The notes: a model not told the origin generated them from the letters alone. Positions 26,701 through 40,497 are shown, numbered from the stretch's first letter. The stretch is 64,000 nucleotides of DNA from Osedax fenrisi (GCA_964019155.1 OZ025240.1:43896746-43960745); one strand, 5' to 3'. Numbers and translations are program-made.

Positions 26701-29436
26701 TTTCTAATATATAATAAATATGGGTCTATCGAATGTATCCACCATAATATTATCAAGGATATTATTATCATCTGATGATCATGCTGATGATCATATATTC
26801 ATCATCATGATAAATTATCATGATTATCAGATAATCATGATGCTTATTACATTATTATTATAATTATTATGATAATACAATAATCATAATAATGACATAC
26901 ACAATGTGTATGAATCACATCATCATCATGATCATATCGTTATATTCAATATAATATTGAATATATTTTGACTAATAATTAGTTTTTAATATGAATTTAT
27001 TATATAATAAAAGTATTAAATCATTACCTTTATATGTCAATATTTTATAATATCACAAATTAATTTGTAGATACAATATCATAGTGTATATTGAATATGA
27101 TGTCCAATATCATATGTAAATCGAATATCAGTTCATGACTACTAGTCGGACTAGCAACTTTAATTTGATGTTTAAATTATTTAACAAATATTTGTTTATT
27201 TCAATGTACTAAGATAATGTAATATATTATATTTTATATATTTATATTATAATTATAAATAATAATTGTATATACATTAATTATATTTATTATAATCTTA
27301 CGATAAAATCATTAAATAATAATGTAAAGTTATTTATTTAAATTAACCTTTTGGCCAATCAATATATTTCAAAATTGTTGTAGGATAATATTATTTTTCG
27401 TATTTATTACATTATATTATTAACTGATATATATGATATTTTTAATAAATTATAAATAAGTGTACTATTTTATTATATAATAGATATTTTATTTATATCA
27501 ATTGAAATAAATTTATAATTTTTATAATATTAATTATATTTGTTTTTTCTTTGTTTATATGATTGAATATTTATTTTTAATAAATATATATAAATATACT
27601 TAAAGAGTAACACAAATACATTATTAATAAATGCAAAAATAAATAATTATTTATTAGGCATATGTTAGTAAATATCCAACCATGTAGAGTTATTTTTAAA
27701 TAAATTAATTATATTGAAAATTAATATACATACAAATAAAATTATTATTAATATAATATTATTAATATTATTACGTTTTTAATATTTATTAACTATTTTA
27801 ATTATAATAATAGTAATACAAATAGTTATAATAATTTTAAAAGTGAATAAATAAACTTATTATGCGAGTGTTATCTAAATTATTAGTAGATTTAGTGCTA
27901 TTCTATCTCAAATAAATTGTATTTTATATCATTTTATTATAAATTCAATTTAAAATTGTATATCTGATAATAATTATATCACATAATTATTATGTCAGAC
28001 ATATATTATATGCTATACTATCATTGATAAGATTGATAGTAAAATATGTTGAAACTAGATATACTATATTTCCCTATCTCAATCTGAGTTATAAGGGGAT
28101 GCTCTATAAGTTTTAGTGACTACAAGTTTTAGTCACTAAAACCCAGTTGTAATCCAGTTGTAAACCAGTTGTAATTTTATAATACTTATTTATACTTACT
28201 TTATATATTATACTTACTTTAATATTTTATAATTTATATATATTATAATCATTAAGTGATATTAAATGGGTATCGCATGATGGTAAGCACATTTTTTAAA
28301 TTATTTTATTAAATAAAATAAAAATTGTGTACTAAGCACAATATTTTGTAGGCTCACTTCGGGATATAATGCATCTAAAAAAACAAAAGGATAAACCTTA
28401 ACCCAATATATCAAACAACCCAAAAATATCAATATGTAAATATATATATATATTAAATATTTTTTATTATTTTGTTTAAATATGCCTACTTTGATGCCTC
28501 TCAATTAAATGTTCAAAATAGTATTAACTTTTTTACTATTGGCTCCTATAATATTATACTATATATTATATATATACATATATAAATATATATATAGTAT
28601 CAAAGTGTAAAATTATGTTTTAACATATATAAATATGTATTATGCATTGTTTTAAATTACAACTGGCCAACACATTTTTAATAATAATCTTTAAAACCTA
28701 CAATTTTACTATAAATACATTACTATTTTGAACACTTAGTATCACTTATTGATTATAATATATAATATATTATATATAAATGTAGTATCAAAGTATTACA
28801 TTATTAAGTAATACATAAAAATAAGTATATTATATACAAATAAATATTATAAAATATATAAGAATTCATATATTGAATATAATATTTCAACTATAGCTGG
28901 AGCTTGTTGATAATAAATTATTATTATATTATTAAAAACTAATAATTACTTGATAATACTATTACATAAATTAATTGATTATCATAATAAGTATACAATA
29001 GAAAAATGCACGTTTTATACACGATATACAATGTATATAATACATTACACAGTATAATATGTGCAGAGATTCATACTCTATATATTATTTATTAATAGTG
29101 TACAATATATTTTAGAATAATTAGCGCCCTCTTTAGTTGTAATATGCACTGTATTATTACACTGTATTATTAAATATATGTGCCTTTAGTTGAGATACAG
29201 CTAATATTTAGTTTAGTAATGATATGATGTTTTATTTCAACTGTCGAATGACTAACATTGTTGCATATGGAAACATTTGATTTGTATAATAAGAATAAGA
29301 TATTTTATATAGAAATTATAGAAATGAAAAATTTCAATTATATAGCAAAATAGTGTTCTTTATTACAAATTACGTTCATGTTATATTACTTCTATATAGT
29401 ATCATAATTATGTATGTTATAATACTTTTGCAGAAT
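26701..29436. other. AT-rich intergenic sequence
   Basis: Cryptic ATC/GAT repeats at 26750-26940 and a short foldback at 28110-28142 (GTTTTAGTGACTA and complement) are the only structures seen. No coding signal. Confidence 0.6.
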
Positions 29437-29687
29437 GCCAGTAATCTCGTACGAGGTAATCCCGTACGAGGTAATTTCGTACGACTTATTTAGTAATCTC
29501 GTACGACTTATTAAATTTAATTTATTTCATAATTATACAGTTCTTATACAAATATATATAATATATAATACAATATATGATATCAATATATAATAAGTTA
29601 TTATATATAATCGTATAAAAACTGTATTATTATGAAATAAATTAAATTTAACAAGTCGTACGAAATTACTCGTACGAGGTTACTGGC
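29437..29687. mobile_element. Foldback element with repeated CGTACG motifs
   Basis: The ends GCCAGTAATCTCGTACGAG and, in complement, GCCAGTAACCTCGTACGAG are inverted repeats. Complementarity continues through a shared stretch around TTAAATTTAATTTATTTCAT. CGTACG, itself a palindrome, occurs four times in the left arm and twice in the right. At 251 bp it fits a miniature inverted-repeat element. Confidence 0.78.
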
Positions 29688-31296
29688 TACCCTTTTGCAT
29701 GTTGTAATACTTTTTTATATATTTTAAATTAAAATTCTTTCCAGGCACCATGAAAACATTATGTTTCTGTATAAAAGAAGTTATTTATGTATTAATAATT
29801 AGCAATGAACTTACTAATAGATTCAGAGTAATATAGTCTATAAAGAAAAATCTATCAATATATATATGTATAATATATATTTTGTTATAATAATTCTTTA
29901 ATATAATGTGTTCATTATTTCTAGGAATTCCAGGAATAAAATATGATAAATATGATAAATTTATATAATTTTGACTATTCGTTATTAAATATTTTATATT
30001 TCCATATCTAAATCATAATATAGGCTTAATCTAAAAATTATTTAGTCTAAATATTACAAAGAAATTTAAATAAATTATTAAAATTGAATATTGCTTAGTA
30101 AGATTGTAATATATTCTCTATAAATATATATCAGATTATAATATCCGTACCATTGCTAGCACACACAGCTTATTATTCTAGTTAAAAGCTGAGTCCATGC
30201 TTGCGAATACTAATACTATAACCACCTGTACGTATATTCACGAACATGAAACACAACTATAACAACTGCAATAGTTATTCGTAAACTAGCAATATAAGTG
30301 TGGATTCTGTTCAAGAATGTATATAATTCGGAAAAATAGAATTTTAAGTATAATTTATTGTATTTATAAACCGTATAGGTATTGAGATATTTGTTGTTAA
30401 TATTTATATAATTGATATTATATTTCTATATTTTTCCTTATTATATTTGGATTAATTTTACATATTATATAATGTCCTATAGCATTATCAGTAGTATAAT
30501 ACATAATAATAAATAAATAGAAATTAATTAAATTGAGATTCAAAATTTGTAACCAATTTATTAAAATTCAACATATATAGTTATTAAATATCACTAATGT
30601 TGAAATTGTACATATTATATTTTAGTTATATGCTAATATTATATAATACTATATTATATAATACTATATTATTATAATTATTATTACTATAATTTAGAGA
30701 TGAAGTGAAGAATATTCATCAAGAAAAAGGAGTTACTTGAATAATAAGAGGAGATTTCAATAGGAAGTTATTCAAGCCGTTGCACATTTAATATTCAATG
30801 AGAATTTATACTTATTTTGAAAATTCATTTAATTATAGTCCAAAAATAGATTGATATTCGAGACCATTATTCATAGAAAATAGGTTAGTTCATTGTTATT
30901 TTGCAATAATCATTGGTAGATTAATGGCGAATATCGTAAGATAAAGCACACACATATCTATAGGGATTAATATGTTGTAAATCAAGCAATATTAATCTAC
31001 TTACAGCCAACAAGAGAAATATTGAATAATAATTATAAATTATATAGATATTAAACATATTTCTCATATATTATATAAGAACAATATTACTGCTTCAAAT
31101 CATAATAATACATAATATTACTGAATAATCATAACAATTAAATCAAGCATCATCATATATATATATATATATATATATAGCTGATTACAGGTATGCTAAT
31201 ATGCCCATACATTCACACACACACACACACCCACTCACATACACGCATATACATAATGTAATTATTGACCTCTTTCCATAGTAGAGTTTCATCTTA
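29688..31296. other. AT-rich sequence upstream of the MADF-BESS gene
   Basis: A (TA)n run at 31158-31180 and a (CA)n run at 31215-31230 precede the gene. No coding signal or clear promoter. Confidence 0.5.
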
Positions 31297-34200
31297 ATGT
31301 CATCCACTGATACGATGCAACCAAAAGAAGTGAAATATAAAATACCGGAAACTTTGTCAGCGCACCTAATAACAGAGGTATAAAACCTATTATTCCCTAT
31401 ATTTGACGTATTGTCATTTATACCTATTTAACAGATACGCTCTGTATACTGCGTACATTATCATACCGTAACATTTCATTAATCACTCTTAACGTATAGT
31501 AGTTACACGTACATCGTCACATGATAACACACATTAATACCCCTCTCCCCCATCCGCATGAGTAGATTGAGAAGTATGAATATCTATGGGACACTGCAGC
31601 TGCTGATTACCAGAACAAAGAGAAGAAGATGCAAACCTACAACAATATAGCGAACGTCCTTCACTCGGTGTACAACACTCACGGTGATTTCAACGGAGGT
31701 AACGCTAGTGCTTGTATAAACTAAACGTTTAATTCATTTGTTATTTCCTTGAAGATAATAATAATTAAATAGCACGTTATTATCGGGTGTGTTTTCACGC
31801 TATGTAATACGTTTAAGTTCTTTAATTTTATAATTTCATATTAGTCGTTTATTTCAATAATGTACGTTATCGTACAAATATTAATAATACACAAGTTACG
31901 ATATCAGTTGTATGATAAAGATCTGACATGTGTACTTTATGTCACATGACATAGTTGTATTTATTCACACACACACAGATGAGGTGTACAAGAAATGGCA
32001 GAATCTAAGATCACAGTACCGCAGATATGTGAACAAACGGGACGCCTGTCTGATGAGCGGAAACACTAACTTAATGGTTAACATAGACACGTGTGTGTGT
32101 GTTACTCATCAGTAGAATTCATTTATAATGAAGACGTATTCATTGTGTTCTTAAAATCCTAAAAATATTTTAACAACAATTATTATTTTAATATAAAGTA
32201 AATTTGTAGAGTTATTTAATTTATTTATAATTATAATTTATATTTATAGAATTAATTTAAGTTATAATATATTATGGGTTATAATTTTCGTCCCTCATTG
32301 AAATGTTGAATTACTTACGACACCTATCACAGAAGAAATGGAAGCATGCCGAATCATTAGAATTCCTCGAGCCAATATTCTATAAGAAGTACAGAAAGGT
32401 TTCCCAACGGTATAGGCCTATCGTTGGTACTTTTTCTCATCTACACATACATATCCCTACATCCCTACATCACTAAATGTATCTATATACCTACCCTACA
32501 CTACACTACACAACTATATCATTGATATATTGTATTATACATTTCATTGAATAACATATATATATGTTAATTATGTCTCATCAAACAATACAACTATTAA
32601 ACACTCCGTATCGAATGCTATCATCATCATTATCATATAGATTAATGATAAGCAAGCAATATATCAAAATGTAGTACATACAATTAATATAGATACTATA
32701 GTACAATACATATTACACATATCGATGATATCAGATATGAAGGATATGCCACTTATATAGCACAACTTGACCAGTAAAGCTGAGGTCACACCAAGAATCC
32801 GCTAGGATTATCCATACGGATATCCTGCACGGATAAATATTTAAAAATAAAAGATATTTAAAGCATTCATAAATCCGGACAGAAAATCTGCCGTGTTTCG
32901 TGCGTATCATAACAAGTATAATAAGATCTTGATGTAAACATAAACATAAAAATATAATATGAATAAATATATTTTAAATACATTAATTTAATTAAAATTA
33001 CGTTCAAATTCCTCATAATTCCGTTCAGTGCTCGGATTTTATAGAATATGTCGTAAATAAATCCGTACGGATTTATCCGAACATTTAAAATTGACTTCAC
33101 ACCTAATATTCTCGGATTTTCAATCCGTTCGGGTTATCCGTACGGATTCTTGGTGTGAAGACAGCTTAAGCCTACTAAATAACTCCTCAGTGATATAACC
33201 CCTCTCCGATCTCACAGGACGACTGCGATATCAACATAGGAGGAGGCGATCTGATCATGCTGACGGAGAACGAGGATGGTATTCTAGAGTCTGTGCAGCA
33301 GGACCTCGACTTCAGTAGGTTCAGCGACGACTACCAATCGGATTCGTTCGACTCAAACACCAACGACTATCATCATCTGACCGCAGCCTCTTCTAGTACA
33401 AAGTTTGTGCGACCTCGGGCATTACTTTAGTGTTGTTATTAATCAGATATCATTTGTATACATTGCACACTGTATATTGTATATATACTGCTTTGAATTA
33501 GTGATTAATTTCTATATTATATAATAATAAACTTTCAGTAGATTTGCAACATTGCTTTAGATAATAATAAACAAGCAGAGGCTGCATGCAAATATTCATC
33601 TCATTTATAGATTAAATGTTATTTTTTTCAAACAAATTTCAATTCACAAGTTCAAAGCTAATATTATCATATAGATTTCTAATATAAATTAATGTGAGCC
33701 AACACACAAACCTATGTGATGATAACATATATTCTTAATAAAAAACACTAGTTTTTAATGAAATATAATTGAATTAACATTAATAATGGGATTACCATTT
33801 GATATATTATAAATAATTTATAAATTAATCTATCTGTTACATTTTTATTTATTCGTATAATCATTTAAATTAATAAAATAATAGAAAATGTATTATTTTA
33901 TATCATAAAGAATTAAGCATGTTATGTATATTGAATATTATAATAATATAAATATATAATATATAATTATATTATTTAATTTTGCGTTATTAATAACTTT
34001 CTATAATTGTTACCATTTTTGAAATAAATAAATATAAAGTATTTAATTTAGATACACAATTTTACAAAATGATTTAATACTTTAATAATGACCTAATATA
34101 TTTAACCTATTTCGTTGTTGCTTTTCTTTATTTCTTTATCTACTTTTATCTGTTTTATTATTATTGTAAAGATTAATTATTTATACTTATAATATACTTC

Positions 34201-36167
34201 TAACTATTCTTTATATGTCAACTCATGGAATATTTTGTATTATACTATTTTAGCTGATTCCTTATTTAAATCATTATATAATTTTCATGTGTGAATGCAT
34301 AATATATAGGTGATGATATATAACTATTTTGAAATATAAATATATTATTAAAATAAAATTATGTTCTAAAGATCACGCCAAAAATAATGGTATGTTTTAT
34401 TATAATTATTAAATTCACTTTTAAACATTTTATAAGTTCATACACTCATATATAACGTATCTTTCTGTTAGATATGAATGTTATACACATGGTAACATAA
34501 AGATTAATTTTTTGAATATTCTTCTTTTAAATAGCATTTTTCGTAAACTCATTTTTTCCCTTTCTTTTACATGTATGCCTTGAATATTTAACTTGTCCTT
34601 AAACATACAGAGTATATAGACTATTTAGACGATAACTCTATTTATCTAATGATTGATATTTCAATAAATAACATTAAAACATGTATTTTTATAAATATAT
34701 AGTAAACAAAATTTATAATTTAATTTAAGTCAAAGTAATAAATGAAATTATATTAATTTGTAATATACTTATAATATATATTATATTTATTTTTTATATT
34801 TATGTAAACTATATTTATCTAATGGTTGATATTTCAATAAAGTAAATTAAAATATGTATTATTATTAGATATAAATATATTGTAAACAAAATAAATAAAT
34901 TTATAATTAAATTTAACTCAGTAGTAATATTTCAAAGTAATACATATAATTTTACATAATTCTCATAAAACAACATATAATGAAATATATAGAAATAGAA
35001 ATGAAATCCTATAAATTATAGAAACAAATATACTAAATACTAATTTAAAAAAATGATGTGGTTATATATTTTAAATATAAGTGATAGTATCATAATAATG
35101 CAAACTAATCTATTATCATTGCGGGTATATATACAAAGATTTTCCGAAGGAAAGATGGTTCACTCGACCGACTTATTGAAAAATGATACTAGCGCAAATG
35201 CGGCGGGTGAAAGAACTAAAATCTATTTTTGGATTCGTATCTGTTTACATGTAAATTCAAAAATAATACCCTAATATAATCTTAAATTAAGGTATGTATA
35301 AAAATTTTATATCGAAAAGTAAGTGTTCCGCAAAAATATTATTTGGAGATATCAAAAATATAATCAACAATTTTATCGAATTTTTATAGGTCAAAAGTAG
35401 ATAGATTTAGTCATTGTTATTTACATGTAAACTTTCAATACCGTGAAAATATCGTAATTTTAAAATATATTTTTTAAAATATAATTCACATATATATTAT
35501 AATATTAAAAGTATATTAGTCTGATAATTAGCTTAATTAACTTATGAATTAATAATATTAAATTTAACTTAAAATAATACATGTGTATCCATCTAGTGGT
35601 TGGTGTAAGAACTATACTAAAATAATTACATAGCTTAGATAGGGAGTGAACCATCTTCGCTTCGCAAAATCTTTGGTATATATGTATATTTTAGTGAAAA
35701 GGCGCCACCGCTAAATTACATTTCCATTATAAAATTTAATTTTCTTATTTGTTAAGTACGAAAAATCGGTACTGACCCAGTACCATAACTTCACTAAGTA
35801 ACTCGACTACTATCATAGTACTATTATGCTTACATGGTTTATTGATCACCGCCTCTCCCCCAGGAACCACATGGAACTGAGAACCTCGAAACGTCTGAAC
35901 CCCGCCGACTCGCTACCGCCCCAGCACAACAACAACTTCACGCCCCTGAAGAAGAAGAAGATCAAAGTGGAGCCGTACCCCGGTGACATCACCAGCATCG
36001 ACATCACGCCCCATCTACCCTCCAGCATGGTAGCCGACCGCTTCGATAGTTTCGGCAGCTACGTGGCCGCCGAGATCAGGGCTCTCCACTCCACCAAACA
36101 GAGTCAGGTGATATCCGATATCTTCGAAGTGCTCAAGAAAACCTGGGGCACCAATTGCGACGATTAA
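31297..36167 (+). CDS. MADF-BESS domain protein, 6 coding exons, 288 aa
   Basis: Coding exons: 31297-31377, 31566-31698, 31979-32076, 32333-32398, 33218-33402, 35864-36167. All introns are GT-AG and the joins keep frame to TAA at 36165-36167. Residues about 20-126 form a MADF domain, a Myb/SANT-related DNA-binding fold; L-W-D, the W-Q-N-L-R-S-Q-Y-R-R helix and F-L-E-P-I-F mark it. An acidic linker follows (127-187). A basic stretch K-K-K-K-I-K-V-E-P (about 217-225) could be a nuclear signal and contains the sumoylation consensus I-K-V-E. Residues about 247-281 resemble the BESS protein-interaction motif. The start is the first ATG after an in-frame stop; a second ATG lies six codons on. MADF-BESS proteins are usually transcription regulators; the target here is unknown. 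Confidence 0.88.
32777..33167. mobile_element. Short inverted-repeat element in a MADF-BESS intron
   Basis: The left end contains TCACACCAAGAATCCG and the right end its complement, within arms of about 45 bp. Several inverted copies of TCCGTACGGAT-like palindromes lie inside. It sits in intron 4 of the gene. No transposase frame. Confidence 0.72.
33403..35133. other. AT-rich part of MADF-BESS intron 5
   Basis: No exon or repeat recognised in this part of the 2.46-kb intron; plain AT-rich sequence. Confidence 0.6.
35134..35675. mobile_element. Mutator-like element, short copy
   Basis: The tips CAAAGATTTTCCGAAGG and, in complement, CAAAGATTTTGCGAAGC match the tips of the element at 15931-17093, followed by GATGGTTCACTC on both sides. 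The flanks GTATATATA and GTATATATG could be a 9-bp target duplication with one change. At 542 bp it is an internally reduced relative with a different middle. It lies in intron 5 of the MADF-BESS gene. Confidence 0.75.
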
Positions 36168-36240
36168 CCCGCGCCCCCGCCCCGCCACACACACTCACCC
36201 CCCGCCCCCCCACCCTACCACACCACACACACACCCGTTA
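36168..36240 (+). repeat. C-rich low-complexity tract after the MADF-BESS stop codon
   Basis: Directly after TAA the sequence is CCCGCCCC and (CA)n rich for about 70 bp, in sharp contrast to the AT-rich surroundings. It belongs to the 3' UTR. Confidence 0.8.
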
Positions 36241-36346
36241 TTTGTATTAATCATTATTTTTATTATTACTATTATTATTATTGATTAGGTTATGCAATTA
36301 TGAAAACATCGTCATTGTCATCGTATTTATACGCGAGCAGCACAGT

Positions 36347-36416
36347 ATCGATGCATGCAAGTATCGATGCATGCAAGTATCGATGCACGCAAGTATCGAT
36401 GCATGCAAGTATCGAA
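36347..36416 (+). repeat. 16-bp tandem repeat in the MADF-BESS 3' UTR
   Basis: About 4.4 copies of GTATCGATGCATGCAA, with one copy reading CACGC. The unit contains two palindromes, ATCGAT and TGCATGCA. The array runs directly into AATAAA at 36415-36420, a candidate polyadenylation signal. Confidence 0.88.
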
Positions 36417-36420
36417 TAAA
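36415..36420 (+). promoter_or_regulatory. Candidate polyadenylation signal of the MADF-BESS gene
   Basis: AATAAA about 250 bp after the stop codon, at the end of the 16-bp repeat array and before a drop to plain AT-rich DNA. Confidence 0.5.
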
Positions 36421-38747
36421 ATTCGTTTATAATTGAATGAAGTAGTTTACGTGAGGGGAGAAGCGCACTAGATATGTATACGTATCACGAGTTCTAACTA
36501 CACACACTGTAAATATACCGTCTCATCTCCTAGCAGCCTCTCCATTGAAGTATGCATCTATTGAATTGCACGCCCATTACAGTTATTCTTAACCCAAGGC
36601 ATATCGTTTTTGAATTTCTCAGATCAGAAAATTGAGTTAAATGTATTAATTATTATATTTAAAAATTAGTTATTATCATACTTATGCATTAATTCATATA
36701 ATTTTAAATTTTTGATACATAATATATATTATCTCCTGTGATAATGAATAATATTAGATAAGCATGTTCTCCGATTCACAGATAATTATCATCGTTTAGT
36801 ATCTCCTCTATGATTCCATCTCTGTTTTAAGAGTATTTTATTCTTCTTTATTTTCATGTTTTATAAATGTTATTAATGTATTTATTTTATTATTTATTAT
36901 CAATTTTTATTAAATATTTCATTTAATTTGGAGATTTTGTAAATTTTCACTTATTTTTTAATATTTGTATTAAATTGTATATAATTGATTATAATCATTT
37001 CAAATGATAAATTTATAATCATTTCAATATTCTATGAGATATTTTATATTCATTTTTCAATCATATCATTAATATTTATTAAATTAATATAGATAAATAG
37101 TTAATATATCGATGACAATTTTTGAATAAAATTAATATTTTTATATGTGTATTAATATTTATTTTTATTTATTTATTACATTAATCTGAAATATAATGTT
37201 GCCTATATGAGTTATTTAAATGTTTGATAATTGTAAATAATTGTTATATAATAATATTGCATTACTATAGTAATATATTGTTGAAGTATACTTCAACAAT
37301 ATATTATGATATTGTAATGGCATGATTCACAAATAAAGACAATTCATATTTGTATACTAAATTAGTTTTATACATATATTATATTCATATACATTAATAT
37401 TCAACTTATAAACACCATGTTGAATACCTTGCTCTTAATGAATTCATCAATTGTCAGCTCACTCTGTTGTTAACTTACTCAACCTTTTTTCTGTTGGTTA
37501 CCTGATACATATACTGTATGTTTATGACCATTAATTTGATATAGTTTCTGAACATTATATCATTAGTAATGATTCATAACTAGAAAATGAGCTTGCCAAT
37601 ATCTAATCCTTTATCCAAGAAAGTTATATATATATTAATATCTCATTTGATCTTGAATATATTATTTTGAGTCTACTTAAAGGCACTCATAAATCTATTG
37701 GCTCCCTGAATGCTAATCTCTCATCAAATTGATAAATATGCTCTTCTGATCAGATATCAATATTTTCTATACATTCAAACAGAACCAGATCGAAGCTACA
37801 AATTGTACCTGGTCAAATTATCGTGGGCTATTTATATTTTAATATTAATATAAAATAGGTATATTTTTTATTCGATAACAAGTTGACAATCAAAATAAAT
37901 GCTTTCTAGATTTTACATCAGCAAATTCACTACAAATGCTGTCGATGTTAATGTCTAATATTCATATTAGCCGGATAAAATTACTCAAATTTATCTTGCA
38001 TTAATAAATGTCAGATATTTTTTCAAATATTTAACTTTTTAAAAATGTCCCTTAACCCATCATATACATATATGATAATATATATATGAAATGCACTTTT
38101 TACATATATTATATTAGAATAGCAGTATCTTAATATCGACTAATTCAGTATACATTGAGGTAAATGAATGATCTTGATCAACTTTCTTAAGTTTAATATA
38201 ATATGTTTAACGTATATTATCGACAAATTCAATATTCAGATCGCTGGACCTAATACTTATTATTTTATTAGCGTATTTTATTTAATTTTCAGATAAGATA
38301 GAATTGAATAATTATCAAAAAATTCCGTAAATATTTGTATATTCATTAATATTTAGTTTCATTGTAACTATAAGTAAGCTAATTATTATCATATAAATCA
38401 AAATGAGTTATATATGTTTGCTAGAAAGTGATTTTCTAGCAACTTAAGGTTGGGTACCTCCTTACTTTCCTTGAAACTTGCCGGAAATATAGTAACTTTA
38501 AAGGGGGTATGTATCTAATACCCGTATCTCATATATAGAGCTAGATAGAAAGTCTCTCTAATTATATGATCACATAGGTAAATAGTAATCACATTTAAAG
38601 TTCATAGATAAAGCTATGTTATAATATAAACTTAATTACATGTATTCTTAATGTTCTTATTTTCTATCTTTTTATAAACTTCGAATTCAATTCGACATAC
38701 ATCATGGAATCAAGTGTGTCCTAAATTTCATATATGTAATCTTCCAG

Positions 38748-38784
<37 letters not shown>

Positions 38785-38835
38785 CAAAGGCTGAAATCTA
38801 ATTGATTATGAATTAAAAAGAGGTGTGCATAGCTT
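36421..38835. other. AT-rich intergenic sequence
   Basis: No gene recognised. A perfect 36-bp palindrome lies at 37271-37306 (arm TAATATATTGTTGAAGTA), and a (TA)n tract at 38752-38780. Confidence 0.6.
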
Positions 38836-38917
38836 ATAATACTATAAAAGCAATCACTAATCCAACAAATAGGAAAATATAAAATATTGAAGATGCTAAC
38901 GGTATACTATTAGAAGT
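38836..38917 (+). pseudogene. 5' piece of a LINE split by an LTR element
   Basis: The frame ending I-E-D-A-N-G-I-L-L-E stops at 38917, where the LTR begins. The next residues of the LINE protein resume at 46107. The left limit of this piece is uncertain. Confidence 0.65.
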
Positions 38918-39185
38918 TGTTATATATATATATAACTGTTATATTATAACATATATATTGTCTTATTATTATTATACGCATATTACTATCACTCGCCATA
39001 TAAGGAGCAACGTACATCATACGCGCGTCGCGCGCTTAGCGCACGCCCGCGAATTCCTGCATGATCGTCATGCACGACCGCCTCGCGTGCTAGACACGTT
39101 GCTATATAAAGCAGCCGATATCCACATGTTAGGCACTTCTATACTAAATAAATATACATAAGCCTTGACGCTTTAATTCTTAACA
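38918..39185 (+). repeat. 5' LTR of the gag-only element
   Basis: Starts TGTTATATA and ends CTTAACA. It matches the 3' LTR closely except for a variable (TA)n near the start. It contains GCTATATAAAGC as a TATA box and AATAAA before the end. The GC-rich middle with CGCGCG stands out from the surroundings. Confidence 0.9.
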
Positions 39186-39196
39186 TGGTGACAGCG
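39186..39196 (+). other. Primer-binding site of the gag-only LTR element
   Basis: TGGTGACAGCG directly follows the CA end of the LTR, the position and the TGG start expected for a site pairing with a tRNA 3' end. I cannot name the tRNA from 11 bases. Confidence 0.75.
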
Positions 39197-39217
39197 TAAA
39201 TCTACTAGGACTGAGGA

Positions 39218-39262
39218 ATGTCCTACCTCACGCCCACATATGACTGGTCAGCAGAACACCAG
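39218..39262 (+). pseudogene. Start of gag, cut off by the nested insertion
   Basis: ATG at 39218 opens M-S-Y-L-T-P-T-Y-D-W-S-A-E-H-Q, like the start of many Ty3/Gypsy gag proteins. The homologous continuation appears only at about 44828, after the nested segment. Confidence 0.7.
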
Positions 39263-39663
39263 GTTGTGCGTAAGGTGGAGTGTTATTGGAAAATTATTTC
39301 CGTTTTACCTGCCTCATTCAGCATTAATAGATAGTAGAGTACTGAATAATATACAAAAAAAATTGTGTTGATTAAGTAAATATTCAGGGGGATATGGTCA
39401 TTTTAAAATTAACATGGGAGAGATGGGATATTTTACATGTGATTTTTTTTTTAGATAAAATTCGATTTTTTTCGTATATATAATGCAAGAATATAAGCAA
39501 ATTTGTAATATGTTATTACTTGAGTGATTACCTCCTTAAAATCATTTTTGAAATATTTTTAAGAATTTTTTTTATTAATTCCTAGAAATTTCCTAGAATT
39601 TTACTATTTTTTTTAAAATTGATATAACTTTTAATTTATTATTATTATATTTAATATGAATCT

Positions 39664-39703
<40 letters not shown>

Positions 39704-39994
39704 AATATATTATCAAAAAATAAATAATAATAATTATTATTTTATAAAATGTGGATGTTTAAGGACATTTTTGTTGAATTTTAGCATATATTTTCAAAGG
39801 GTTGTAATTTGGAATTTTTTTTGTTTTTTTAATTTTTTGTAATATATTATATAAGTAATAGCTTTTTTTATATAAGTGTTAAAATTAAATAAAAAAATAT
39901 TCAATATTAATAATTTTAAGATTTAAGTGAACTATAGTTTTTTTTATATTTTTTTATTTAATTTTTGTTGTTCACATTTTTTAAATATTAAATT

Positions 39995-40497
39995 ATGGTC
40001 ATAATCTTATATAATGATATACAAGTATACAAATATAATATTATTGACTATTTATGTATACAAAATAACATGTGGATTTGTTCAAATTTATTAAATATTT
40101 TACATTTTTATTAATAAAAATAAAAATATGGTCATAATCTTATATAATGATATATAGGTATAAAAGTATAATATTATGTATGTGAATTATATGACTATTT
40201 ATGTTATACATAATTTTTTAAATATTTTACATATGTATTAATACAAATATGGTCATAATCTTATATAATGATATATATGTATAAAAGTATAATATTATTT
40301 ATGTGAATTATATGACTATTTATCTAATAAATAATTTTTTAAATATTTTACATATGTATTAATAAAAATAAAAATATGGTAATAATCTTATATAATGATA
40401 TATGTGTATAAAAGTATAATATTATTTATGTGAATTATATTACTATTTATGTAATAAATAATTTTTTTATAAAATATAACATGTACATTAAATATTG
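39995..40497. repeat. Four-copy tandem repeat, period 121-133 bp
   Basis: Units start ATGGTCATAATCTTATATAA at 39995, 40128, 40249 and, with one change, at 40376. Each contains AAAAGTATAATATTA and a TGACTATTTAT-like stretch. The array ends where the LINE 3' end begins. Confidence 0.85.

Noticed and set aside
32281..32332. Longer exon 4 of the MADF-BESS gene starting at M-L-N-Y-L-R-H-L
   Set aside because: There is no AG acceptor between the in-frame TAA and that ATG. The acceptor at 32331-32332 keeps frame and restores the MADF helix.
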